Source: Symbiodinium natans (taxonomy: Eukaryota; Sar; Dinophyceae; Suessiales; Symbiodiniaceae). Taken from it: DNA of 64,000 nucleotides. This document shows positions 9,195 to 19,700 of the stretch, one piece after another (the stretch's first letter is position 1; the number at the start of each line of letters is the position of its first letter). The stretch lies in contig CAJNDS010002165.1 of the NCBI GenBank assembly GCA_905221605.1, forward strand, positions 269,001 to 333,000, read 5' to 3'. A model generated the notes under the pieces. The model was not told the origin of the DNA. It saw only the letters and a list, made by a program, of their open reading frames with translations, and searched no databases. The position numbers and the translations under genes are program-made.

Positions 9195-10490
9195 TGCGTC
9201 CACGCTTCAGCATGGTTTCCAGATAAAAATACTAGGTTCCGCCCTGCGCGGTGGTTTTTAAAGGGGGAGGGACTCCCATAGAAACTCCAGCAGAAAAGAC
9301 CTGAACAATTTGCTCGAAATTGTGGATTGCATGCCATGAATTTAATACAAATCCTATGCATGTGAATAGCGTTCCTATCAAATTTAATGGGGTTCATAGG
9401 ATTCTTTAAATCTTATTAAAATGAAAAGGAAACCCGTTAACATGAATGAGAACCCTTAATTCGATTAAATTCTATGGGAACCCTATTCAAATGACAGAAT
9501 CCTATTTAAAATTGATAGGAATCATATTACATTTGTAGGAGCCATATTATAATAATTAGGCAAACTATAAAAATTGATTGGAATCTGTTAAACAGAATCC
9601 TCTATTTAAATCCATAGGAACCCTATTAAAATTGATCGGACTGTATATAAAGTGAATAGGAAGCATATTAACATGAATAGGAACCCGAGTGGAGTTAATG
9701 AGAACCCAATTATACTTGATAGGATCCTAATAAACTGAAGAGGGCCCCAACTAAAATTTATAGGAACCAATGGGACTCTTAATAAAAAAAAGTGTGAACC
9801 CTTAAAGAATGGGAGTCCTACTAGAATTAATATAAGCCTAAACCAAAAAGAATCCCTTTCAAACGAATGAGATCCCTATTAAACATTGATACGAATCCCA
9901 TTAACATGAGTAAGAGCCTTGAAACTGATAGGAATCTTAGTGCATTAGTGGGAGCCTTATTAAAATAATTAGGAACCCTATGAAACTTTATTGGCATCCT
10001 ATGAAAATTTGTAGGAATCTTTCATTGAAGTCATAGGAATCAAAGTTTCATAGAGTTTTTAGTTATTCTCCTACTAATGTAATAAGATTCCTATCCATTT
10101 TCGGGTTCTTATTCATGTTAATGGGATTCATAGTAATTTTAATGGGGATCTCATTCGTTTGAAAGGGATTCCTTTTGGTTTAGGCTCATACTCATTTAGT
10201 AGGATTCCTATTCATTCTTGTTAAAGGAATCTTATTTTTTCATAGGAGTCCTATTAGTTCATATTAACCTTAGTAAGAATCCTTCTCATTTTAGTATGAT
10301 TCCTATGAATTACCACCGCGTTCTTTTTGATTTGTTAAGGTTCATTCTAATAGGCTTCCTCTTAGCTTTTATCCGAAACCAATTTGATAGATTGGAATCC
10401 TAAAAAAATAAATAGGAATCCTCTATTGAATTCATAGGAATCCTGCCAATATTTTTCGGAACCGATAAAAGTTAATAGGAAGTGTGCACA
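9195..10490. repeat. AT-rich degenerate foldback
   Basis: A 1.3-kb AT-rich stretch, unlike its GC-rich surroundings, built of diverged copies of a roughly 25-30-base unit resembling ATAGGAATCCTATTAAAATTG. From about 10040 the unit appears mainly as its reverse complement, so the whole forms a loose inverted repeat. It lies within the extra DNA that separates copy 1 of the duplication (9080 to about 11335) and is missing from copy 2. The (TA)n runs at 9075-9175 and a C15 run at about 9179-9193 sit at its left edge. No gene is visible. Confidence 0.65.
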
Positions 10491-10539
10491 TGATGCTTGT
10501 CGTAGCATCAGGCATGCCGTGAAACATTAGAGTTTAGTT

Positions 10540-11222
10540 GCGAAAACGCTGCACTGTCCCAAAAAAACAAGCTTTTTCAGCCAAACAGTGCAAAAATGCT
10601 GTGCTGTCCCAAAAAAACCAATCTTTTTAAGGCAAAAAGTGTAAAAATGCTGTACTGTCCCAAAAAAACCAAAAAAAACCAAAGTTTGGAGACCTTGGGC
10701 TCCTCCAGGGCCTGGAGGTCTCCAAACTTTGGTTTTTTTGGTTTTTTTGGGACAGTACAGCATTTTTGCAGTTTTTGGCCTAAAAACATTGGTTTTTTTG
10801 GGACAGTACAGCGTTTTTGCAGTCCCAGGCCTCGAAAGTGCTGTACTGTCCCAAAAAAAACAAGCTTTTTAAGGCAAAAAGTGCAAAGATGCTGTACTGT
10901 CCCAAAAAAACCAAAAAAACCAAAGTTTGGAGACCTTGGGCTCCTCCAGGGCCTGGAGGTCTCCAAACTTTGGTTTTTTTGGTTTTTTTGGGACAGTACA
11001 GCATTTTTGCAGTTTTTGGCCTAAAAACATTGGTTTTTTTGGGACAGTACAGCGTTTTTGCAGTCCCAGGCCTCGAAAGTGCTGTACTCTCCAAACTTTG
11101 GTTTTTTGCTTTTTTTGGGACAGCACAGCATTTTTGCTTGTTCTGGCTTAAAAAGATTGGCTTTTTGGGACAGTACAGCGTTTTTGCACTTGTGGGCCTA
11201 AAACATTGGTACAGTAGAGCGC
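10540..11222. repeat. Palindromic satellite, unit TGTACTGTCCCAAAAAAACC
   Basis: Copies of a short unit (CTGTCCCAAAAAAACC) and its reverse complement (GGTTTTTTTGGGACAG) alternate. A roughly 200-base higher-order unit occurs twice in direct orientation (about 10649-10846 and 10889-11087). Each contains a strong hairpin with arms CCAAAGTTTGGAGACC / GGTCTCCAAACTTTGG around a 20-base loop. All six frames give low-complexity translations, so this is not coding. Confidence 0.85.
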
Positions 11223-11339
11223 TTTCGTGCTCGCTGGCCTAGGAGGCTTCGAAATCCTAAGCCTCTAAACCCTACCATGGCACCTGAGAGGAAAAAGTGT
11301 GGGCATATGGGGGGGGGTACCATATATATGTATATATTG

Positions 11340-11500
11340 CATTCTTCTGCGAGCTTGGACCACTTTGCTTCCCTCAGAGGAGTTGAGGACTTGAGAGCTG
11401 AGTGCTAGACAAGACACCCTCGAACTAATCCCTACAGGGAATGCAGGGGCCCTCAGGGACCGAAGTGTGTTGTTGTTCTTGTCTCAAGCCGATGGCTGCA
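11340..11500 (-). other. Segmental duplication copy 1, right part, with exon-like blocks
   Basis: Matches 17910-18040 of copy 2. On the minus strand TTTCCTTGCAG precedes a block starting at 11495 that reads IGLRQEQQHT; copy 2 (from 18036, after CTCCTTGCAG) reads IGLRQEKQHT. A second conserved block reads LREAKWSKLAEEC here and LTEAKGSRVENL in copy 2. These are probably exons of the duplicated minus-strand gene. Confidence 0.4.
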
Positions 11501-11777
11501 AGGAAAGTCCTGTGTTCAATGGCTCAAGGTTTGGGGATTCAGGGGGGGGCGGGGGGAGTCTCGTCTGAACCTGAACCCTACATCCGAATTCAATGTGACT
11601 TGGTTACCCTAAGCCTAAGACACTTGACTAACTGCGAGGGGTTGATGGGAACCTGCTTAAGCCTTTAGGAGTTTAGGGGTCTAGGACTTAAGTTCTTCAT
11701 TTTTCTGGGAGGGGGGGGGGGGTTCCGGCTCTGTGGGGGTTAGCCTCCGGGGCCCAAAGGGGCATGCTGAACGAGGC

Positions 11778-11876
11778 CTAGCAAGCCCTTCTCGCAGGAC
11801 AAATCGAGTTCCACGGAAATCAATCCAAAGGAGCGACTCGTGCGTTGCCCGCGCTGTGAGACGTGCCACCAACAGG
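11778..11876 (-). CDS. Candidate internal exon, unknown protein
   Basis: On the minus strand the acceptor CTCTGCAG is followed by 99 open bases encoding LLVARLTARATHESL and WIDFRGTRFVLREG, then CTAG|GC, a GC-type donor. It lies upstream (in the minus direction) of the duplicated gene blocks and may be their first visible exon. The opposite strand is also open and ends at a GTGAGT, so strand assignment is not certain. Confidence 0.4.
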
Positions 11877-11889
11877 CTGCAGAGTGAGT

Positions 11890-12628
11890 AGGATCGTATA
11901 AGTACCCAAAAACCCGAAAACCCTAGACCCTAGACCCGAAACCCTAGACCCCCTACGGCTGCCCCTGACTTACAAAACCAGTTTTCGCTGTCCATTGCCC
12001 CCTCCAAGTCAGGTTGAGAACTTGGAGCTGCTAAACCTGGTGCCTGTGAGCCCTCCATTTGAGGGGCTTACGATCACATTAGGGGCCCCTAAACAAAGAC
12101 CCCAAATAGGAGGATCCCCTTATAAAAAGAAACCCAATGAGGTACCCCCCTAACTATCGTAAACACCCATTGCTAGGGAAGCGCTGGGCTTGGGATCTGC
12201 GTCAGGGTTCTCTGAGCCCATTGGTGCGCTTGTTCCAGTAGAGGCTTCTTGAAAGCCGCGGTGAGAAGTTCTTCGTGTGACAGGAACCCCACTACCTTGT
12301 AGGGGTCCCCAAAAACCCCAGTAAAGACCCCCAAACCCTAGGTGAAAAAAAGGGCTATAACTTAACTCAGTATGTCTTTCGGCACATCTTGAACCCCCTT
12401 TTCAAGTTGTTCAGACTTGGGGTTTAGGGGTTTAGGGGTTTAGGGGTTTAGGGGTTTAGGGGTTTAGGGGTTTAGGGGTTTAGGGGTTTAGGGGTTTAGG
12501 GGTTTAGGGTTTAGGGTATAGGGTTTAGGGCTTAGGCCTTTCGGGTTTAGGGTCTATAGGGCTTAGGGATGGCATACAGCATGCCACGTGCATGCCCACG
12601 AGCTCCAGGAAGTGGAAGGCCCAGATCC
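11890..12628. other. Spacer with TTTAGGGG octamer array and one open block
   Basis: Mixed telomere-like sequence. The stretch 12420-12500 is a run of the octamer TTTAGGGG. A block at 12185-12295 is open on the minus strand (SHEELLTAAFKKPLLEQ), ending at TAG, and contains an alternative minus-strand ATG (MGSENPDADP). It could be the last exon of one gene or the first of the next. Nothing else is supported. Confidence 0.4.
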
Positions 12629-15028
12629 TCAGCCAAGGACCAAGGCGTCGTAGTGTTGCCGCCCCTGGCATGCAGAGGCTTAGGGTTTTAGGGTTTAGGG
12701 TTTAAGGGTTAAGGGTCAAGGGTCAAGGGTTAAGGGTTTAGGGTTTAGGACCTAGGGTATGGGGATGCTTAGGGGCTCGAGTGATGCTGCGGCGCGCTGC
12801 GGGATTCTGAAGTCTCTCGGAGAAGCCAGGGTTTAGGGTTTAGGGTTTAGGGTTCAGGGTTTAGGGTTTAGGGTTTGAGGTCTTTGAGGACCTGCCCAAA
12901 ACCCTCAACCACTGGGCTACCAGGCCTGGTAGAGGAGGGGCACGACGCGGGCGGCCGAGCCGAAGCGCGCGATGCGCGAGAAGCCGCCATTGACGGGCTC
13001 GTAGACTTCGATGCAAACCTGCTTCGCAGGGTTCAAGGCTTCGTGCTAAACCCTAAACCCTAAACCCTCAACCCTCAGCCCTAAAGCCTAAACCCTAACC
13101 CTAAACCCTAAACCGGGTTTAGGGCTTCGGGAAACCAGACCCTCAAAACCGCCTAACCCCTCCCTCAATCCGCTTGAGGCTCTCGCGCGCCCGGCCTTTG
13201 ATGGGGAATTGGAGCATTACCCACCGACCTCTAAACAGTGAAACCCTAGAACCCCAAACCCTAAACCCCAAACCCTAAACCCTATATAAACCCTAAACCC
13301 CAAACCCTGAACCGAACCCTAACGTGACCCGAAGCCCGTCGCCTTCTTTGTCTGGGCGATAACAGCCAGCTCGATGCCACCGCCCCAGGCTCCAGCCAGG
13401 AGATCCTGGACATAGGACTCATATGGTTCTTAGGGTTTATAGGTGTAGGGTTTGGGTTGTAGGGTGGGGGTTTAGAGTTTAGAGTTTCGGGTTTAGGGTT
13501 TGGGGGTATGGGGTTTGGGTTTAAAGTTTAGGATATGAGGTTGGGGGTTTGGGGTTCATAACGGTCGAGGGTTTATGGGGTTTGGGGCTTAGGTGTCGGG
13601 TTTGGGTTTGATCGTGTAAGGCCCGTGCCCAAGAAGGTCCTGGACGTACGCCTGGACGCCAACGTCCGCATCCATCCGGATCCACTCCGATAATGTTGTG
13701 TTCAGGATGGGCCTGGGATGCAAGGTTTAGGGTTGAGGGTTTAGGGTGTAGGGTTTAGGGTTTAGGGTTTAGGGTTTCATCGTATACAGTGCATAGGGCT
13801 TAAGGCCTCCAAACGTTACACGGGAACAACTTGAATCCCACAACGAGGAGTGCTGTCGGCTCCCCAGGTACATGTTGGGGTACGCGCAGATGATGTCAGC
13901 CACGTGCCTGCGGAGCGAGCTGGCTGTGCCTCGGCGGCGCGTAGTGTAGCGGACCCTGTGGGGAGGAATGCCTGCTTAGAGGTCCATGGGTGGTAAAAAC
14001 TGGCGACAGGTAGCTAAGAGCTAGAACGAGCAAGTGATGACCACAGGCAGGTGCACTTGTCGCCTTACTTGGAACTACCCATGAACCTTCAAGCCATCCC
14101 GAACATCCGAAAAACCCTCGAAAGCCTAGAGCCGCTCTCCAAAAGCTCCGCCCCAGGTGCTGCCGTCACCAAGCCCGTAGGACACTGAGTGGTACATGCA
14201 CGAACCGTCCTGGGGGCGGATTTAAGGGCCCCAAAAGATTCAAAAACAACTTGAGTTTAGGCCTTAGCAAGCTTCGGAATTTAGGGGACTCTCATGGTTG
14301 AGGGCCCAAAAAGACCAAGACAAGAATGTGGTGCCAAATCAACCCCAGCGTCCCCCGGATGTCGCACCACGCGCGCGTGGCTTACGACTTTGGGCTCTTC
14401 TGGCTTGTGGGACGCCACGAGGTGGCTCTTGCCCTTGAATTGCCTTGATTTGAGGCTCAGAGTTTAGGGTCTAGGGTTTAAGGTTTAGATCTTAGGGTTT
14501 TGGGTAGGTTTAGGGTTTTGCGAGCCTTTTATAGAGTTTAAGTTCAACAGTTCAAGGCTTAGGGCCGTTTAGCACCTAGGTGATCCTGCCTCCGCTTCTG
14601 ACAACATGTAGATGAGGCTCCTACTATGGAAAAATCTATGTCTAAAGGCAACTGTTTTTTCACTAGGGGGGGCTGGGGGGGGGGGGGGGGGGGGGGTGGA
14701 GTAGGGATGCCAGGGCCAGCTGCCGAACGAGGCGCCAGGCATCCGCGTGGTTCTCTCTGGGCTTGTGGAAGTGAGGACAGTGCCTCTTCTCCGGCAACGA
14801 GGGAATCAATGAAACTAAGCTTAAGCTTAATCGCTTCCTCTGCTGCGCTAGAACTGGAGAAACAAAAACGTCACACGATTGCTCGAGCGAGCTGCTCGGT
14901 GGCATGCGCTCCGTCGCACTTGTCGCAGCTTACTTTGAGCGGCGGGGCAGGCGCTGCGAACGCGTTGTGAGCCGGCACTGCCGCCGAGAACGCTGGCGTC
15001 AACGAGGAGGTTGGAATGGCCCATGCAC
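12629..15028 (-). CDS. OTU-family cysteine protease gene, eight exons (5' end not found)
   Basis: OTU proteases are deubiquitinases. Minus-strand exons: 1, 14896-15028 (start uncertain; zinc motif CDKCDGAH); 2, 14353-14443; 3, 14164-14209 (catalytic DGSCMYHSV, nucleophile Cys); 4, 13872-13923 (SLRRHVADIICAYP); 5, 13640-13712 (LSEWIRMDADVG); 6, 13343-13405 (AGAWGGGIELAV); 7, 12926-13018 (EVYEP ... PLLYQ); 8, 12629-12664 (GRQHYDALVLG, catalytic His, then TGA). Every junction keeps phase. Donors are GC, GA, GC, GT, GA, GC, GC; all acceptors are AG. Seen: the motifs, phases and stop. Known: Asp-Gly-x-Cys, GGxxEL and HYDAL are OTU landmarks in this order. Inferred: an active deubiquitinase. Introns are 143-452 bases; most hold telomere-like tracts and intron 3 holds a MITE. 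The exon 2 acceptor and the two GA donors are the least certain joins. Confidence 0.85.
13981..14087. mobile_element. MITE-like element in OTU intron 3
   Basis: The 107-bp stretch begins GGTCCATGGGTGGT and ends ACTACCCATGAACC, inverted repeats matching at 12 of 14 bases. It has no coding capacity and sits inside intron 3 of the OTU gene. No clear target duplication was found. Confidence 0.45.
14669..14698. repeat. Poly-G tract in OTU intron 1
   Basis: A near-pure G run of about 30 bases on the plus strand (C run in the minus-strand transcript). It is one of about ten long G/C homopolymers in the window, and its true length is uncertain in any assembly. Confidence 0.8.
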
Positions 15029-15776
15029 CTCACAAAGCATTCTTTTCCTTCCCCCGAAACTACCCTGTGAATCCCTATTCGATTTAGGTAAGTTTGGGGT
15101 TTCGGGTTTGGGGTGTCAAAACAAAACCAAAGCCCGAAACCCGGAACTCAAAACCATGAAGCAACCCAAAACCCCGAACCAATTCAATGAGAGCCACTCG
15201 CTGGCGGGCCGTAGTAAACAGGAGTGCTCCACCTCAGATTTAGGGTTTAGGGTTTAGGGTTTAGGGTTTAGGGAAGACTTTCTCTCAGAGGTTCTGAGTA
15301 GACGGGGGCCCTAAAGCGACGCTGCGGACGCTCAAGCCCGAAACACCCAAGGACCAAAGCCTAAAGCGTGCCTATCAGCCCTAAACCCTACGCCCCGAAT
15401 ATCAACTCACACCCTGAACCCCAAATCCTAAAGATCAACCCACCTCCCAAACCCTAAACTGCCCTAAGCCTCAACCTAAACTGCCCGAACCCCCAATAAC
15501 TCCCAAACCCCAACCCTAAGCCCTCAACCAAGGAGTTGCCGCGAACCCTCAACCCGAACCCTAAACCCTAAACCCTAAACCCTAAACCCTAAACCCTAAA
15601 CCCTAAACCCTAAACCCTAAACCCTAAACCCTAAACCCTAAACCCTAAACCCTAATCAGCATTGTGGTCAGGCACAACGGCTCCGCAGGGTTTCGGGTTA
15701 GGGGCTTCGGCTCTGAAGGCTTGCCTCCCGACTACACAGGGGTCTGAAGACGTGGCCTATTTACCCCCATGCTTCA
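15029..15776. other. Telomere-repeat-rich spacer upstream of OTU gene
   Basis: Holds TTTAGGG at 15240-15272, degenerate CCCTAAA sequence, and 14 perfect CCCTAAA heptamers at 15559-15655. No exon is supported; the promoter and first exon of the OTU gene may lie here but are not visible. Confidence 0.5.
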
Positions 15777-15900
15777 TACAGGGTGGGGCCCCCTAGTTAT
15801 AAGTAGAGCTATAAGGGCCCTAAATTGGGTTATAAGGACCCTAAGTTAGGTTATAAGTCCCTTAAGTACAGTTAGTATAGTAAGGGGGCCCCACCCTGTA
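15777..15900. mobile_element. MITE-like foldback, TACAGGGTGGGGCCCCCT ends
   Basis: A 124-bp element with 18-19-base terminal inverted repeats (TACAGGGTGGGGCCCCCT ... AGGGGGCCCCACCCTGTA) around an AT-rich core containing several TTATAAG motifs. No coding capacity. Confidence 0.7.
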
Positions 15901-16019
15901 GGGTTGTAGCTGCCGCCCAAGGTAAAGCAACAGGTTCCGAACAACTCCCTACACCCCAAAGCCCAAAAGCCCCCCAAACCGTACACCCCCCAAACCCTGA
16001 ACCCTAAATCCCAACCAAA

Positions 16020-18080
16020 CCCCTAAACGGGTTCAAGAACAGCTTCGTGCAGTGGAGAGGCCCTAAACCCTAAACCCTAAACCCTACACCCTAAACCCCA
16101 AAGAGTGAACCGCCGCGGCACCCCGGGTAATAATGGAAGTATGCCAGCTGGGGCGGCTGCAGGAACCTCGGCAACCGGAAGCAGAAGGGGGGAGAGGTTT
16201 AGGGTTGGGGTTTAGGGTTGACGGTTTAGGGTTGAGGGTTTAGGGCCGGTTTAGGGTTTAGAAGTCTAAGGGAGGGAGAGGGAGGGAGAGGGAGGTAGAG
16301 GGAGGGAGAGGGAGTGAGAGGGAGGGAGAGGGAGGGAGAGGGAGGGAGAGGGAGGGAGGGGGGTTTAGGGTTCAGGGAGTTTAGGCTTAGGGTAGATTTC
16401 AGAGATGAATCGGGGACTTGATTCCTCAAAAGAAAAGTGCGCATGAGCGCAATTCCTCAGCCCCCACTGGATCCCGGCAATTGAGATGCTTTCAAGTCCA
16501 GTCTGGCGGTTTGGTTTGGGGTTTAGGGCTTAGGGTTTGGGGTGTAGGGCTTAGGGTTTGGGGTGTAGGGCTTGGGGCTGACGATGGCTTCTGGTTTCGC
16601 ACAGGCTACAACGCCCAATAGTTATAGGCAGTAGCGAGAAGCTCTGCTGCCACCCTTGCAGACCCTACGACTCAAGAGCCTAAACAATACTTTGGAGTAG
16701 ACCCTGGAAACAAAGTATACACTTTGTAGGTATAAGTAGCTATCATGGGGACCTGGAACCAAAAACATTAAAGTATAGTACTTCAAAACCTAGTAACATC
16801 TCAACCCTCAGTCCTTCTCCGGCCTCCGGCTCAAGACCGCGACAGACAGCCACAAGCTTCAACCCACTGTAGTAATTCCATAGATCCATAGCTACCAATT
16901 GTTTAAGACCCCCCCAAAAAAAAACAAACGAATAAATAAATAAATAAATTGAAGTTCTTAAGCAGATAGTAGATAGAGGTTATACTGAATGAAGAGAACT
17001 GTCACAACCACGAACGAGATGCAAAGATATACATGTACACACATCTGTACTGAGTTTTTTCGGTTCTTTACTTTCACCTACATTCACTTCCTTGTCTGAC
17101 ATGGCCTCTTCTGCGTACTCTGGTCAAGTGTACTTACGGGGTGCTCCAACCCTGAACCCCAAGGCCCAGAGGCCCACTGTCAGGTGGACAGGCGACATCG
17201 GCTCAGCACGTGGGGGTGGCCACACACCCTCGTTCGCCAGGACTGCCTCCAGACGCTGTCAGGTAGCATAACCCAGAACTCGAAACCCCTGACGCCCCAA
17301 AATACACAAGCCCTAAGCACAAAAAACAATTCTGCAAACCCAAAGATCCCAGAACCCCCAGTCCCGGAAACCTAAATCCTACAAGCCCCTGAACTGAACT
17401 ACCCCAAGACGCTTGTTGAGGGACAGGGTTGAGAGTTTGGGGTTTCTTAATTAATTATACCCTGTCACTGTCCCCAAGCCCAGTTTCATGGAGGGGGGCT
17501 CTAAACCCAAAATCCCCAAACCTCCAGCAACCCTAGACCCGCATAAGCCCTAAAACCTAAACCTAAACCCCCAAACCTGCATCCCAACCCGGCCTGAGCA
17601 ACTGCCTCGTTCTTCGAGCCCTTCCGGCTGCGCTTCTTGCGCCGCTGGGGCATGTCGTCTAAACAGGACGCCCATGCCGGCAGGCAGAACATGGCAGGAG
17701 CAGGTCAAAACTCTCCCTCAAAAGCCGTAAACGCCAAAAAACAAGCTCTGCGCCGCAGGCCCTAAACCCAAAATACACATGACTGCTTGCACGATATCGA
17801 TATATATATATATATATGCATACACATACATATGTGTATGAATCATAATGATAAAAAGCAGTACTATGTAATGATAGTAAAATGTATGAAGTTATTCTTG
17901 TACTACAGATTTTCGACCCTGGAGCCCTTTGCTTCCGTCAGAGGGGTTAGGACTTAAGCCCCAAACCCTAAACCCTACAGGGATGTCAGGTCCTCAAGGA
18001 TCCCAGTGTGTTGTTTCTCTTGTCTCAAGCCGATGGCTGCAAGGAGAATCCTGTGCTTAATGGTTCAGGGTTTCGGGTTT
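16020..18080 (-). other. Segmental duplication copy 2, minus-strand exon-like blocks
   Basis: Diverged copy of 7360-9080 plus 11340-11560, in the same order and orientation but without the intervening 2.2 kb. Minus-strand exon-like blocks include 17590-17692 (conserved basic stretch, see 8825-8945), 17970-18036 (IGLRQEKQHTGILEDL) and about 16140-16175 (FHYYPG, matching FYYYPG in copy 1). The block near 16800-16975 is split by about 90 bases relative to copy 1. A purine tract of GGGAGGGAGA units fills 16269-16361, and (TA)n lies at 17800-17820. The copy is probably a paralogue or pseudogene of the same unknown gene. Confidence 0.55.
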
Positions 18081-19512
18081 GCTCCACATCCGAGCCTAAA
18101 CCCTAAACCCTAAACCCTAAACCGGCTGTGCAGGGTGTAGAGTTTACATAGGGTCCAGCGGCTATTGGGCTTCAGGGCTTCTGGGGGCTCAGGGTTTAGG
18201 GGTCCAGGGTACGCTTGCGCGCTTCAGGGGTTTGAAAGGCCACCGTACCCTTTGAGAGCGGCGAACATACCTCAAGGTTTGTGGATTTAGGGTTTGGGGT
18301 TTAGGGTTTAGGATTTAGGGTTTAGGGTTTAGGGTGTAGCACTCAGCACATGCTCGGGCTCAGAAGTCAAGGCACACCGATCAGAATTCAGTGGGCGCGG
18401 CCGAGTACCGCAACATTGAGCTACAATCTCTCGTCGACTTAACGACCATCCAGAAGGGCACAGTTTAGGGTTTAGGGTTTAGGGATTTAGGATTTAGGGT
18501 TTAGGGTTTAGGGTTTAGGGTTTAGGGTTTAGGGGTTTTGGGATTTGGGTTACCGAGTGCCAAGAACTCTGAGCATCTAACTGTGCTGAAGGGTCTCTCC
18601 TTGGTTTCGCTCTCTCCCTCGCTCTCTCTCTCTCTCTCTCTACTCTCTTTCCTGTCTTGGCGGCGCTGGCTCAAAGATTAGGGTTTAGGGTTTAGGGTTT
18701 AGGGTTTAGGGTTTCGGGTTTCTGGTTTCTCTCACTCTCTATCACCCTCTTTGTCTCTCTCTCTCTCTCTCTCTCTGTCTCTGAATCCCGTAAGAGCCCC
18801 ATCCGCCCCAACCCCAAAGACGGTGCCACTGTGAGCATGACGGTGCCTGCCGGTGGGCTGCTGAACTGCTGCGCCAGCGTCCTCGCCGCATCCATGGCGC
18901 GACCCTAGGCCCACACCTGCTTAAGCACTCCGAATCCGGAGCCCGGTTTAGGGTTTAGGGTTTAGGGTTTAGGGTTTAGGGTTTAGGGTTTAGGGTTTAG
19001 GGTTTAGGGTTTAGGGTTTAGGGTTTAGGGTTTGGGGATTAGGGTTTAGGGTTTAGGGTTTAGGGATGGAAACCATATGACATTACTTGGGACTTGCCTT
19101 TTCAAGCACTGGACCCATGATGGTCGCTTGTTGGGGGGACTCTTGGGGGTTTCAGGTTTTGGGCCTTCAGGGATTCCAGGGTTCAGGGTTTGGGCTTTGC
19201 TTGCTTCAGATCCATCTGCACTAAACGCAGCTCAGCCTGAGACAGAACGGGGCATCGACAGTTTCAGCCAAGGTTGAAAGCGTAGGAAACCCTAAGGCCC
19301 CAAAGGCTAAGGGACTTTCTCGCAGGCCCCTCCCTCTTGGCTTTGCAAGGGTGAGTGGGAGCTCATAGAAGCCTGCAGCAGGGTTCGAGACTAGGCTGAA
19401 GTAGGGATCATCGTTCTAGGGCTCGTTTAGGGTTTGCTAGGGCCCATCCCATCCTTGAGTATATCTCATGGAGCCATGGTAGGCTACAGGCTTTAGTCGT
19501 AGCAAGGATCCG
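18081..19512. other. Telomere-like tracts and a possible first exon
   Basis: TTTAGGG tracts lie at 18465-18535, 18678-18712 and 18945-19035 (13 heptamers); CT microsatellites lie near 18620-18645 and 18757-18780. The minus-strand block 18780-18898 opens with ATG in GCGCCATGGATG and reads MDAARTLAQQFSSPPAGT for over 40 codons, a possible first exon. The plus strand of the same block is also open to a TAG, so this is tentative. Confidence 0.35.
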
Positions 19513-19700
19513 AATGGGAACCCCAAACAGGGAACCCCATGAATAGAGTCGGAAAATATGGGGAATACAAGGACCCTGGTAGGTATGTTTAACCCTAAAC
19601 CCTAAACCCTAAACCCTAAAACCTAAACACTAAACCCTAAACCCTAAACCCGAACCCTATTATGCTCTATTCTTGGGGTTCCCTGTTTGGGCTTCCCTTT
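19513..19700. mobile_element. MITE-like element, family with 60645-60761
   Basis: Long terminal inverted repeats of about 35 bases start AATGGGAACCCCAAACAGGG and end with the complement near 19700. The core holds a CCCTAAA tract (19589-19655). The same terminal sequence, with a different core, occurs at 60645-60761, so this is a repeat family. Confidence 0.65.

Noticed and set aside
10540-11222. Overlapping ORFs of 74-142 codons on both strands
   Set aside because: They are translations of a palindromic low-complexity satellite, mirrored on both strands.
13190-13215. Extra OTU exon (AGRARESLKRIE) between exons 6 and 7
   Set aside because: Exon 6 joins exon 7 directly in phase and matches the expected OTU order; the block is short and may be chance.
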